A stretch of DNA of 64,000 nt from Begonia masoniana (GCA_022432975.1 CM039514.1:10439168-10503167); one strand, 5' to 3'. Counted from the first letter of the stretch, positions 49,162-63,897 are shown. The notes: generated from the sequence alone by a model not told the origin. Numbers and translations: made by a program.

Positions 49162-50123
49162 TGTAACGCCCCGAGTTTTTTGAACTCGGTTTGTTACTCA
49201 TAAACCCTTACATAACTAAGAAAATTTCGGACCAAATTTAAAACTTGCAGCGGAAAATCTTTGAGCAAAGCAAGGTCAAGCAAAATTGTAAAATAGTGTT
49301 TGATTAATCAATCGGAATTTTAAAGAAATGATTCAGCCGGAAGGGATGAAGTCTTAGACATGAAATGTTTAAAGTTTAAAAAGTCAAACACAACATCCGC
49401 TGAACAAAGTCAACAAAAAGGGGGCAGAAATCAACCGAAGGCTTCCACCGGTGACGTCAGCCGGATGAATCACTCATCCAGCCTCTGCCAACCACAACAT
49501 GACAAATCATTTGCTCACGCCTTCCGGTTAAACAAACTACATACACCGGTCACAAAACGACAAGACTTCTACTACATCATCTGGTTGGTTTAATACACGA
49601 CATCCACCGGTCACTAAACGACAAAACTTATGCTACATCATCCGATTGGTTTAATACACGACATCCACCGGTCACTAAACGACAAAACTTATGCTACATC
49701 ATCCGATTGGTTTAATACACGACATCCACCGGTCACTAACGACAAAACTTCTGCTTATATCTTCCGATAGACCAAAAACACACATTTCCTACACACATCG
49801 TCCGATGACGTCAGCCGGATGATTCAATCCGCCAACATCAATCGGTGAACAAAACACCCAACATCCACCGGTGAATTTCATTCCCCGATGATTGAACTTA
49901 CAAATTTTACCCAAAACATTCAAAACCACCTGACCCTAAGTAACTTCAGAAATCCAATGAATAACCATTCGAAACCAATATATAAAAAATATATTCTTAT
50001 CCAGTAAAAATCCCAAAGCTTGCAATTTGTAACAAAACCAAATCAAATTCTTCACAGCAGAAGGAACTCAAATATTCTAATCCCTCAACCATTACTACTA
50101 CCAAATTCTTTGCACTCTCAACA

Positions 50124-52191
50124 TGTAGCACCCGGTTTCGTTTAACCAGTTTACTTTATTAAATTATAGTGAATATTTTAAGGAGGGGATTGAGAGGTTT
50201 AGTGATTAGTTTAATAAATGAGTGAGTAAGGGCATGGTGGTAATTTGAGATATTATACTGGATAACGTATTTAATGGAGGGTTCAATGAGGTTTAGCCGC
50301 CACTGTTCTCTCATTTTTTCTTTCTCAGTATTCAGCTCAAACTCAGCAGAGCTCCAGGAGATTTTCCCCTCCGACCTTCATTTCTCGGACTAGGTAATTC
50401 TTTCCTTTTTGTTTTCTTAAGATTTGAGTGGCTAGATAGCAGATGAGTGCAATGTATGTATCTTGTTAATGCTGTGAGTGAGTTGAGTTCGGGTTTAGTG
50501 TTGAGCCGAGAATGTACGATGACCAGAGCTTCCAAACTAGCTCCTTAGGTTTATGAATGATATAGGATAAGGCTAGTGATGATCTAATCGGTATTCTGCT
50601 TATGACATTAGGTGAGCAGGACTTCCAGTGTAGTTGAAACTGAGCGATTTTCAGGAGACCAGGTAATTAAAGTTCGCTTGTGCCTTCGGGCCTACATCAC
50701 AAAACATTAGGGTTTGTTTGTTGGAATGTGTTGGTATGTCATGCATCATGTTTTAAAAAGTATACGAAAATGAATTTGAATGCATGTTGGCATTGTAAGG
50801 ATTGAACATATTGAAATAGCTATGTGAAACAGTTTTACTGTTAAGGGAAATAATCCGCCCCTTAATGAGACGGTGGATATTTATACTTTGGGAGAGTTGA
50901 TCCAACTTCCAATTTCACAGGGGGATCTGAACATGTGAATCGGATTTACTGTTAAGGGAATTTATCCGCCGCTTAATGAGTCAGTGGATGTTTATACTTT
51001 GGGAGAGTTGATCCAACTCCCAATTTCACAGGGGGATCCGAACAGAAACGATGAATGAACAACTGAGATGAGAAAGTAGAAATTGCATGTTTAGGAATTC
51101 ATATTTTAGTATTTCATTTCATTACTGCTTTAATTACTTAGTATTAGGCTAATAGATGAGTTTTGTGATGTAGCTGTTGAGGAGACTGCAGGTGATTTCC
51201 TTGAGTGCACTGATGAATAGATGTGGTTGGAGGAGTACATCCATATTTCGGCCTGGTCAACTGATGAGGCGGATTAACTGATGTCTGTAGTTGGAATGGT
51301 TTAGTTGACAGTGTTTCAATCTGAGTATGTTAAGTTTTTCATGACAGTAATGGTCTTTAATATTTTGAATACGTTTTGAGATTTTCTGATGATAGTATTC
51401 TTTGGAATTTTAAATGTTGGGTTCTTACTGGATTTGAGTAATGCAACGATTTGAATTGCTTCAGAATGGTTTCAGTAAAGTGAGTAAATTCCTTTCCGTA
51501 GTTAGAGTTGTTGTTCTGTTCCCTATCGGTAGATGAAGTCTATCGGCAGATGTTGTGTTGTTAATCTGTTCTATATCGGAAGATGTCCTCAGTGGAAGCC
51601 ATCGGATGATACAGAATGTAATTTGTCGTTTAGTAACCGGAATATGTAGCTTGTCTTACCGGTGAACGTGTGATAAAGTCGATCGGACGAATGAATCATC
51701 CGGCTGACGTCACCGGTGGATGTGTGATAAAGTCGATCGGATGAATGAGTCATCCGGCTAACGTCACCGGTAGATGTAGGAAGTGTTTTGTCGTCTAGTG
51801 ATCGGTGTATGCAGTTTATTCTGTCGGAAGAAGGGAATGAGGAATTTTTTCGTTTAGTCATCGGTAGAAGCCTTCTATTTTGTTCTGCTCCTTCCGTTGA
51901 CTTTATTCATCGGCGGATGCGTTTGACTTCTGCGACTTCTCAAGTATTTCACGGTTCAAACTTCAGTTCCTATTTGCCGATTGTTTCTTAACATTTCAAA
52001 CAATGTTTCGTGGTATTGTTTAACTCCATTGTTGTTCAAATGATTTTCGCTGCAAGCATTTAAATGTTTTGAGGTTTTAGAAAAATGTCAAACCCAGACT
52101 TTCGAGTGAAATTTTAAATTTAGTTCAAAGTTTCTTAGTTAGGTTCGAGCTTTGTGTAACGAGTCGGGTTCAGATAACTCGGGACGTTACA
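50124..52191 (+). mobile_element. Solo LTR (2068 bp) in the GYP3 3' LTR
   Basis: TGTAGCACCCGGTTTCG... to ...CGGGACGTTACA, flanked by CAACA at 50119-50123 and 52192-52196. The empty site is visible at 61036-61045 in the sister LTR. Contains the shared blocks GGTTTAGCCGCCACTG (50290) and GTGCCTTCGGGCCTACATCA (50682) seen in GYP1 and GYP3 LTRs, so it is from the same Gypsy lineage. No coding sequence. Confidence 0.92.
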
Positions 52192-52410
52192 CAACAGGAC
52201 ATTAGGAAATTAAGCTGTGATGACCCGATTATTCACGTATGGGTACGATGGCTGCACGAACCGGAACCCGGATGGCGGTACGTCCGTGCGGGCGAACCGG
52301 AAGGTGACAGGTCGTAAAGAGGGGGTCGTCACAATCCCACATCGTTTGGGGAAGCATGTGGAAATGAAACATATGTCAAGAGACCCTCCCAACATAGTAA
52401 GACGCGTTTT

Positions 52411-52507
52411 GGAGCACAATTGACAACGGATCCCATAAGAACTCTGAAGTTAAAAGTGCTTGGGCAAGAGCAATTCCAGGTTGGGTGACCTTCCGGGAAG
52501 TTCTCGC
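52411..52507 (+). promoter_or_regulatory. 5S rRNA-like segment, Cassandra left LTR
   Basis: GGATCCCATAAGAACTCTGA, AAAAGTGCTTGGGCAAGAGC, GGTTGGGTGACCTTCCGGGA: the 5S rRNA order including the box A and box C regions of the RNA polymerase III promoter. It is diverged from a functional 5S gene and lacks the 5S ends, so it is not annotated as rRNA. Confidence 0.85.
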
Positions 52508-52858
52508 AAAACAATGCCGTGAGGGGAGGATATTGAGCTACGGCCCAATCCCTAGAACGGACAATATCTTGCTGGGATATGAGGTCGTTACAAATGGTAT
52601 CAGAGCCTGTACCCAACCGGAAATGTGGCCAACGAGGACGTTGGGCCCCCGAGGGGGGGTGATTGTGATGACCCGATTATGCACGTATGGGTACGATGGC
52701 TGCACGAACTGGAACCCGGATGGTGGTACGTCCGCGCGGGCGAACCGGAAGGTGATAGGTCGTAAAGAGGGGGTCGTCACAATCCCACATCGTTTGGGGA
52801 AGTATGTGGAAATGAAACATATGTAAAGAGACCCTCCCAACATAGTAAGACGCGTTTT

Positions 52859-52955
52859 GGAGCACAATTGACAACGGTTCCCATAAGAACTCCGAAGTTA
52901 AAAGTGCTTCGGCGAGAGCAATTCCAGGTTAGGTGACCTTCCGGGAAGTTCTCGC
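52859..52955 (+). promoter_or_regulatory. 5S rRNA-like segment, Cassandra right LTR
   Basis: Same segment as in the left LTR, with a few substitutions (GGTTCCCATAAGAACTCCGA, GTGCTTCGGCGAGAGC). Confidence 0.85.
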
Positions 52956-54204
52956 CAAACAAAGCCGTGAGGGGAGGATATTGGGCTACGACCCAATCCC
53001 TAGAGCAGACAATATCTTGCTGGAATATGGGGTCGTTACATAAGCTCCACATACAGACAAATGTTAAACCGCCTCATCAAATACCAAACCGTGGCATGAA
53101 CGTGCTTCAGCAACTTCACCTATTCCTCAGCAATTTCAGAAAATTCTTCAGTAGTTCCCTCAGCACCTACATCACAAAACTCATCTATTAGCCTAATGCT
53201 AAGCAAGTAAAGCAATAATGAAATGAAATACTGAAACATAAATCCTAATCATGCAGTTTCTACTTTCACATCTCAGTTGCAATTCCGTTCATTCACTGAT
53301 ATGATCCCTCGGTTCCATTGGGAAGTGGATCAATTTTCCCAAAGTCATACATCATCTTCTCGATTAAGGGGCAGATTAGTTCCCTTAACAGCTGATCTGA
53401 TCCCTCCATTCCATTAGGAGTGGGATCGGTTCTCCCAAAGTAGTAAATCCTCTACTCGATTAAGGGGCGAATTACTTCCCTTAATAGCTAATCTGTTTCA
53501 ACCTTTTCATACCTTGCCATAACATTACATATGAAAATTATTTTCGTATTTCTTCGAAAACATGATGCATGACATACAGAAAACACACAAACATGCATAA
53601 ACCTACTGTTTTGTGATGTAGGCCCGAAGGCACACACAATACTTCACTTACCTGGTTTTTCCCCGATAGACTCCTGGTTAAAAGCTACCTCGAGAGTTGG
53701 CTCACCTAAAACATAAGCACAACATTACTTAACTTCATTCTAAACCATTCAGAAATTTTAGGAGAAACTAGTTGGAAGCTCGGTTCCTCGAGCATTCCCG
53801 ATTCATCACCAAAACTTGAACTCAGCTCACACACACAGCATACCTAGAACACTCATTCTACTAGAAGCAAATCACCAAATGTATAACCTACATTTATCCT
53901 AAACCATCAACAGAAAGGGCTCAAAGAAGAACTCACCTACGCTGATGAAGAATCAGGCAAGAAAATCGCCGAGAGAGAGTCTGTTGAGCGAGCCGAATAG
54001 CAAATAAGGAAATGAAACAGTAGCGGCTAAAACCCTTAGCTAGCCACTTTTAATACTAATATTTGCAAAATTACGCATTTGCCCGTGACCAACCAACTTC
54101 AACCTAATTGATCAACCAATTAAATTCACTTAGTTCCATACAAATAAACTTCAAAAGTACAGCTATAAGAATATCAAGTTAGACAATTACCGAGTGCTAC
54201 AATC

Positions 54205-57200
54205 TACCCTCCTTAAAAGAATTTTGTCCTCAAAATTCAGCGCTGAAACAGCTTAGGATAACGGCTCATCATGTCTTGCTGGCTTTCCCAAGTTGCCTCC
54301 TCTACATTCTGGTTACGCCATAACACCTTCACCAGCCGAACTTCCTTGTTACGTAGTACCTTCGTTGCATAGTTCAGAATTTCCACTGGTTTCTCTTCAT
54401 AGGTAAGGGTAGGCTAAACTTCAATATTCTGCTGTTCGACAATCTGAGATGGATCTCGTATGCACTTCTTCAACATAGAAACGTGGAAAACATTGTGAAT
54501 TCCCTCCATAGAGTCTGGTAACTGTAATTGATAAGCTGTCCTCCCAATCCTCTTCAAGATTGAGAAAGGCCCAATAAATCTGGGGTTCAACTTTCCTCTC
54601 TTCCCAAATCTCACAACTCCTTTGAATGGGGACACCTTGAGGAAAACTTCATCACCTATCACAAACTCCAATTCTCTACGCCTACAATCTGCATAACTTT
54701 TCTGTCGACTCTGAGCTGCCAAAATTCTCTGTCGGATGAGGGAAACCTTCTCAACAGTTTGTTGCACAATGTCAGGACCAAGCAACTGTGCTTCACCAAC
54801 TTCATCCCAGTACAAAGGTGATCTGCATTTTCGTCCATATAATGCCTCGTATGGTGCCATGCCTATTGTTGCCTTAAAACTGTTGTTGTAAGAGAACTCA
54901 ACCAATGATAAATACTTACTCCAAGAACCTTGAAATTCTAATACACATGCACGAAGCATGTCCTCCAACGTTTGGATAGTCCTCTCGGATTGTCCATTTG
55001 TTTGAGGGTGAAAAGCTGTACTAAAGTCAAGCTGTGTACCCATAGTCTTATACAAACTTTTCCAAAACTTAGATGTGAATCTAGAATCTCGGTCTGAAAC
55101 GATGGTACATGGAACTCCATGCAATCTAATGATCTCTTGCACATATAACTCAACAAATTGGTCCATCGAGTAAGTCATCTTTATTGGCAGAAAATGAGCT
55201 GATTTGGTTAAACGGTCAACTATCACCCAAATTGCATCATGTCCCCTTGTTGTCCTAGGCAATCCTACTACAAAGTCCATCGATATTTGTTCCCATTTTC
55301 ATTCGGGAACTGGTAATGGTTGTAATGTTCCTGCAGGCCTTTGATGTTCAGCTTTAATCTATTGACAAATCAAACACGATCCAATGTACTCGGCCACACT
55401 TCGTTTCATACTTGGCCGCCAATAATGTTGCCTGAGGTCTCTGTACATTTTCGTACTTCCAGGATGAACAGAGAGTCTAGAAGAATGTGCCTCGGATAGG
55501 ATTTCCTTTTTTAGTTCATTATCAGCCGGGACAAACCCTCTATTCCAAAACTTGAGAATTCCATCGACAGAACAGTTGAAACCCGACTTGTCTGTAGAAT
55601 CCATGCATAACTTAAACTTATTACATTCAGTGTCATTCATTTGAACTTCTTTAATCCTCTCTAAAATGGTAGGCCTCAAGGTTATGGCCGAAAGCATGGC
55701 TGACACACTAGACACAGCTTCCAGGTTAAATCTTTGGAATTCCGTCTCTAAGGCTAATGGTATGTCAAGAATCAATGCAGAGACTGAAGTTGTCACTCTA
55801 CTCAAGGCATCAGCCACTACATTCGTCTTGTCGGGGTGGTACTTAATCTCAAAATCATAGTCCTTGACACACTCCAACTATCTACGTTGTCTCATGTTAA
55901 GCTTTATCTGTGTGAAAATGTATTTCAGACTTTTATGATCTGAGAATACTTCACAAGTTTGTCCATACAAATAGTGCCTCCAAATCTTCAATGCGAACAC
56001 TACTGCAGCTAATTCCAAATCATGCGTAGGATAGTTCTTCTCATGAGTTTTTAACTGTCGAGAGACATAAGCTATCACCTTTCCATCTTACATCAACACA
56101 CAGCCAAGTCCAACTTTGGATGCATCACAATATATGCTAAACTTTCCATCCTCGACAGGGAGTGTCAAGATTGGAGCATTGGTCAGTCTCTGCTTCAAGG
56201 TCTGAAAACTAAACTCACACTCATCCGTCCATACAAATTTTATGTTTTTCCTTGTTAACAGAGTGAGGGGTGTTGCAATCTTCAAGAATCCTTCGATAAA
56301 CTTCCTGAAATACCCCGCTAAACCCAGGAAACTCCGGATATCAGTAGCATTTTTCGGTTAGGGCCACTCCTGGACTACTTGAACCTTTGCTGGATTGACA
56401 GTTAGTCCATCCCTCGAGATAACATGTCCTAAAAAGTGGACTCAGTCTAGCCAAAACTCACACTTCGAAAATTTGGCATATAATCGGTGCTGCTTTAGTA
56501 ACTCTAATACTAAGGTTAAGTGCCTTGCATGCTCTTCCCTGGTACGGGAATAGATTAGAATATCATCAATAAACACTATGACAAACTTATCCAAATACTC
56601 ATGAAACACCCTATTCATAAGATCGATAAAGGCTGCTGGAGCATTTGTCAATCCAAAGGACATTACTAAGAACTCATAATGTCCATACCTTGTGCGAAAG
56701 GCAATCTTTGGAATATCTTCAGATTTGACTTTCAATTGGTAATAACCAGACATAAGGTCAATCTTAGAGAAAACTTGTGCTCCATTAAGCTGGTCAAATA
56801 AATCATCTATCCTCGGTAATGGATATTTGTTCTTGATAGTTAACTTATTCAGTTCCCGATAATCAATACACATACTCATTGATCCATCCTTCTTCTTGAC
56901 AAAAAGAACTGGTGCACCCACGGTGAAAAGCTCGGGCGTATGAACCCTTTTTCTAAAAGTTCCTCCAATTGTTTCTTTAATTCCTTAAGCTCCGTAGGTG
57001 CAAGTCTATAGAGATTCTTAGATACAGGCTCTACGTCTGGGTAAACATCTACTACAAACTCGATTTCCCTATCTGGCGGCAAGCCAGGAAGGTCGTCTAG
57101 AAACACTTCTGGGAAATCTTTGACAACTAAGACATTTTGAGGACTTGCTTTTCCTACAAATTGTGTGTCTAAAACGCTGGCAAAGAAGCACAAGTACTCT

Positions 57201-57571
57201 CTGCATGGAGAGGGTCTACAATTGGTAGAAGCCATGACAGACATCTCCTTACCCTTCTTCGAAGCTTGGAAAGTATGCTTCAAACCGTCAAGAGGTTGAA
57301 AACTAACTAATCCAGTCTTACAATTGATTGTGGCATAATGCTTAAACAGACAATTCATTCCTAGGATTACATCAAATCTCATTATATCCATAATAATGAG
57401 ATCAGCGGGTAGGTTCTTTCTTCCTAACAATACTACACTATCAAACATCATTCGATTAGAATGCATACGTTCACCAGAGGGCAACGCTACAATGAACACA
57501 TGCTCAGTAGGGGTAAACTGTACATCTAACTTATCGGAAAACACGGATGCTATAAAAGAATGTGTTGCACC
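54205..57571 (-). pseudogene. GYP3 protease, RT, RNase H, integrase and chromodomain
   Basis: Protease start reads FTLID then a stop in place of Ser of DSG (57572); [18 protein letters not shown] follows. [53 protein letters not shown]; stop after CEFWLD. RNase [42 protein letters not shown] stop at 55878-55880 falls at the same codon as one in GYP1. Integrase: zinc finger ending CLICQ (stop next), core with [60 protein letters not shown], so all three catalytic acids are present; this 288-codon stretch (54414-55280) is fully open. After one stop, a chromodomain-like tail (EEKPVEILNYATKVLRNKEV) continues to about 54240. Confidence 0.9.
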
Positions 57572-58720
57572 CTAATCTATCAAAGTAAAAGCAGGTACAG
57601 AGTTGATCAATATGGTACCTGACACAACTGCGGGCTGGTCTTTTTCACCGGACTCCACCATGGAGAATATTCTCGGCTTAACCTTAGCAGGGCCATTCTT
57701 CAAAGCTGGGCAATCTCTGTTGATATGGCCGACTTTGTTATAATGGAAGCATCGAATGATTCTAGGGTTCGGGCAATCCTTGTATGCGTGTCCAACTACT
57801 TCGCAGTTGAAACACTTCCCCGATCCAAACTTGCACTCCCCCAGATGACTCTTCAAACACTTCGGGAATTGAGGAAACTTTTTGGTATCATGTACCTTCC
57901 TTCCTGTCCCTTGACTACTCTAGCCTTCACTAGGCCTTTTTATTCCCCTCTATTAATGTGGCTGGATAAACTTTCGTGGAACTTCCTTCGGTACAGCACA
58001 CTTCATTTCAGCTTCTTCCACCTCCAACTTTGTGGACACAACCTCACTGAATGACAGCCCTTTAATACCATAAAATTTGACCCCTCTGTAAATTTCCGGC
58101 TTCAGTCCATGCATAAACTGAAACACCCTATCTTCATTCTTGTGAACAAAGTGTCCAGCAAACCTTGACAGTGACTCGAATTGCCTGCTATACTCAGCCA
58201 CAGACCCCGTTTGTTTCAAATGCAAGAACTCTACCTTATTCGATGTCTGGACAGTGCTGCTGAAATACTTCTCATAGAAAACTTCCTTGAACTGTGTCCA
58301 CGACATAGCCAGGACATCGGTGGAGATCTCCATTGATTCCCACCAAAGCAGGGCATCACCAGCCAAATGAAAAGTTGCCAAAGTGACTTTGTCTTCTTCA
58401 CCAATGCTGACACATCTAAACATGCTTTCAATTTTCCTAAGCCACTCATCAACAAAGATTGGATTGGATGACTTTCCATCAAATGTGGGTGGCTGTAGTC
58501 TCCGAAATCGGTCTCCTGAATGCTCACTGCTAGAACCCAAGTTGGCACTTCCTTGTGTTTCCCGGTTCAACAGCACACCTAACTGATCAGACTGTTGACG
58601 CACTATATCTGTCTGCTGACGCATCAATTCTGTCAACTGCCTAATTACGCTAGAGTCCTCTTCACGTCTTGGACTTGGTATCTCTCTTGGTAGTCTTGGT
58701 CTTCCTGGTCGTCTAGCCAT
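57572..58720 (-). pseudogene. GYP3 gag, with zinc knuckles
   Basis: ATG at 58720 (MARRPGRPRLPREIPSPRRE), open for 255 codons through FRRLQPPTFDGKSSNPIFVD, TLATFHLAGDALLWWESMEI, FYEKYFSSTVQTSNKVEFLH to a stop at 57953. The knuckle region follows (57856-57700): the first, CFNCEVVGHAYKDC, is intact; the second, CFHYNKVGHINRDC, has the second Cys changed to Tyr. Confidence 0.88.
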
Positions 58721-58875
58721 TTTGCTATATTCTTAGACAAGGTTAAATACTCTCATAAATTTCTAATAACTAAGGTTAACATAAACACTTACAGTTGTTG
58801 AAGTACTTCCATGAATCGGTTGGCACTGATGAGTAATCTTTTGAACGGTTTAACAAAATGTCTCTGATACCATAC

Positions 58876-61800
58876 TGTAACGCCCCGAGTTTTCTGAACT
58901 CGGTTTGTTACTCATAAACCCTTCATAATTAAGAAAATTTCGGACCTAATTTAAAACTTGCAGTGGAAAATCTTTGAGCAAAGCAAGGTCAAGCAAAATT
59001 GTAAAATAGTGCTTGATTAATCAATCGGAATTTTAAAGAAATGATTCAGCCGGAAGGGATGAAGTCTTAGACATGAAATGTTTAAAGTTTAAAAAGTCAA
59101 ACACAACATCCGCTGAACAAAGTTAACAAAAAAGGGGCAGAAATCAACCGAAGGCTTCCACCGGTGACGTCAGCCGGATGATTCAATCCGCCAACATCAA
59201 TCGGTGAACAAAACACCCAACATCCACCGGTCACTAACGACAAAACTTATGCTACATCATCCGATTGGTTTAATACACGACATCCACCGGTCACTAACGA
59301 CAAAACTTATGCTACATCATCCGATTGGTTTAATACACGACATCCACCGGTCACTAACGACAAAACTTATGCTACATCATCCGATTGGTTTAATACACGA
59401 CATCCACCGGTCACTAACGACAAAACTTATGCTACATCATCCGATTGGTTTAATACACGACATCCACCGGTCACTAACGACAAAACTTATGCTACATCAT
59501 CCGATTGGTTTAATACACGACATCCACCGGTCACTAACGACAAAACTTATGCTACATCATCCGATTGGTTTAATACACGACATCCACCGGTCACTAACGA
59601 CAAAACTTATGCTACATCATCCGATTGGTTTAATACACGACATCCACCGGTCACTAACGACAAAACTTATGCTACATCATCCGATTGGTTTAATACACGA
59701 CATCCACCGGTCACTAACGACAAAACTTATGCTACATCATCCGATTGGTTTAATACACGACATCCACCGGTCACTAACGACAAAACTTATGCTACATCAT
59801 CCGATTGGTTTAATACACGACATCCACCGGTCACTAACGACAAAACTTATGCTACATCATCCGATTGGTTTAATACACGACATCCACCGGTCACTAACGA
59901 CAAAACTTATGCTACATCATCCGATTGGTTTAATACACGACATCCACCGGTCACTAACGACAAAACTTATGCTACATCATCCGATTGGTTTAATACACGA
60001 CATCCACCGGTCACTAACGACAAAACTTATGCTACATCATCCGATTGGTTTAATACACGACATCCACCGGTCACTAACGACAAAACTTATGCTACATCAT
60101 CCGATTGGTTTAATACACGACATCCACCGGTCACTAACGACAAAACTTATGCTACATCATCCGATTGGTTTAATACACGACATCCACCGGTCACTAACGA
60201 CAAAACTTATGCTACATCATCCGATTGGTTTAATACACGACATCCACCGGTCACTAACGACAAAACTTATGCTACATCATCCGATTGGTTTAATACACGA
60301 CATCCACCGGTCACTAACGACAAAACTTATGCTACATCATCCGATTGGTTTAATACACGACATCCACCGGTCACTAACGACAAAACTTATGCTACATCAT
60401 CCGATTGGTTTAATACACGACATCCACCGGTCACTAACGACAAAACTTATGCTACATCATCCGATTGGTTTAATACACGACATCCACCGGTCACTAACGA
60501 CAAAACTTATGCTACATCATCCGATTGGTTTAATACACGACATCCACCGGTCACTAACGACAAAACTTATGCTACATCATCCGATTGGTTTAATACACGA
60601 CATCCACCGGTCACTAACGACAAAACTTATGCTACATCATCCGATTGGTTTAATACACGACATCCACCGGTCACTAACGACAAAACTTATGCTACATCAT
60701 CCGATTGGTTTAATACACGACATCCACCGGTCACTAACGACAAAACTTATGCTACATCATCCGATTGGTTTAATACACGACATCCACCGGTGAATTTCAT
60801 TCCCCGATGATTGAACTTACAAATTTTACCCAAAACATTCAAAACCACCTGACCCTAAGTAACTTCAGAAATCCAACGAATAACCATTCGAAACCAATAT
60901 ATAAAAAATATATTCTTATCCAGTAAAAATCCCAAAGCTTGCAATTTGTAACAAAACCAAATCAAATTCTTCACAGCAGAAGGAACTCAAATATTATAAT
61001 CCCTCAACCATTACTACTACCAAATTCTTTGCACTCTCAACAGGACATTAGGAAATTAAGCTCCACATACAGACAAATGTTAAACCGCCTCATCAAATAC
61101 CAAACCGTGGCATGAACGTGCTTCAGCAACTTCACCTATTCCTCAGCAATTTCAGAAAATTCTTCAATAGTTACCTCAGCACCTACATCACAAAACTCAT
61201 CTATTAGCCTAATGCTAAGCAAGTAAAGCAATAATGAAATGAAATACTGAAACATAAATCCTAATCATGCAGTTTCTACTTTCACATCTCAGTTGCAATT
61301 TCGTTCATTCACTGATATGATCCTCGGTTCCATTGGGAAGTGGATCAATTTTCCCAAAGTCATACATCCTCTTCTCGATTAAGGGGCAGATTAGTTCCCT
61401 TAACAGCTGATCTGATCCCTCCATTCCATTGGGAGTGGGATTGGTTCTCCCAAAGTAATAAATCCTCTACTCGATTAAGGGGCGGATTACTTCCCTTAAT
61501 AGCTAATCTGTTTCAACCTGTTCATACCTTGCCATAACATTACATATGAAAATCATTTTCGTATTTCTTCGAAAACATGATGCATGACATACAGAAAACA
61601 CACAAAATGCATAAACCTCTGTTTTGTGATGTAGGCCCGAAGGCACACACAATACTTCACTTACCTGGTTTTTCCCCGATAGACTTCTGGTTAAAAGCCT
61701 ACGTGAAGGTTGGCTCACCTAAAACATAAGCACAACATACTTAACTTCATTCTAAACCATTCAGAAATGTTAGGGGAAACTAAGTTGGAGAGCTCGGTTC

Positions 61801-62212
61801 TCGAGCCTCGAGCATTCCCGATTCTTCACCAAAACTTGAACTCAGCTCACACACACAGCAGACCTAGAACACTCATTCTACCAGAAGCAAATCACCAAAT
61901 GTATAACCTACATTTATCCTAAACCATCACAGAAGGGCTCAAAGAAGAACTCACCTACGCTGATGAAGAATCAGCAAGAAATCACCGAGAGAGAGTCTGT
62001 TAGCGAGCCGAATACAAACAAGAAATGAAACAGTGGCGGCTAAAACCCTTAGCTAGCCACTTTTAATACGAACCTTTGCAAAATTACGCATCTGCCCTTG
62101 ACCAACCAACTTTAACCTAATTGATCAACCAATTAAATCACTTAGTTCCATACAATAAACTTCAAAAAGTGCAGCTATAAGAATTCAAGTTAGACAATTA
62201 CCGAGTGCTACA
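58876..62212 (-). repeat. GYP3 5' LTR (3337 bp), inflated by a 60-bp array
   Basis: Plus strand TGTAACGCCCCGAG... to ...CCGAGTGCTACA. Free of the nested insertions found in the 3' LTR and so a direct record of their empty sites. From about 60.8 to 62.2 kb it shows several one-base losses or gains relative to 53.05-54.2 kb. Confidence 0.9.
59221..60780. repeat. 60-bp tandem repeat, 26 apparently identical copies
   Basis: Unit: CATCCACCGGTCACTAACGA, CAAAACTTATGCTACATCAT, CCGATTGGTTTAATACACGA. I see no substitution among the 26 copies. As 60 is a multiple of three, it is open as a 529-codon frame, which is not a gene. The other LTR has three or four copies at 49600-49760. Confidence 0.96.

Positions 62213-63897
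<1,685 letters not shown>

Larger units (their letters stand above)
52216..53040 (+). mobile_element. Complete Cassandra TRIM retrotransposon (825 bp)
   Basis: LTRs 52216-52592 and 52664-53040, both 377 bp; internal 52593-52663 (71 bp) made of the primer site TGGTATCAGAGCC, a short spacer and a purine tract CCGAGGGGGGG. Target duplication TAAGC at 52211-52215 and 53041-53045. The sister GYP3 LTR has the empty site near 61057. It encodes no protein and must be mobilised in trans. Confidence 0.96.
49162..54201 (-). repeat. GYP3 3' LTR, interrupted by a solo LTR and a Cassandra
   Basis: Pieces 49162-50123, 52197-52215 and 53046-54201 are collinear with the 5' LTR at 58876-62212. It has only three or four copies of the CATCCACCGGTCACTA unit (49600-49760) against 26 in the 5' LTR. 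It retains a stretch (49459-49600) that the 5' LTR lacks. Confidence 0.9.
49162..62212 (-). mobile_element. GYP3: Ty3/Gypsy chromovirus (Tekay/Del-like) in COP2 gag
   Basis: 3' LTR 49162-54201 (with two nested insertions), polypurine tract in 54202-54216 (minus TAAGGAGGGTAGAT), coding 54205-58720, primer site TATGGTATCAGAGAC (minus, ends 58875), 5' LTR 58876-62212. Flanks CCTTG (49157-49161) and CCTGG (62213-62217), one mismatch. Gag and pol are close relatives of GYP1's, from MARRPGRPRLPREI at the start to the chromodomain-like tail. Stops between domains make it non-autonomous. Confidence 0.94.

Noticed and set aside
59204..60793. 529-codon open frame with a 20-residue repeat
   Set aside because: It is the 60-bp LTR tandem repeat; open only because 60 is divisible by three. 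No start context or homology to a protein family.
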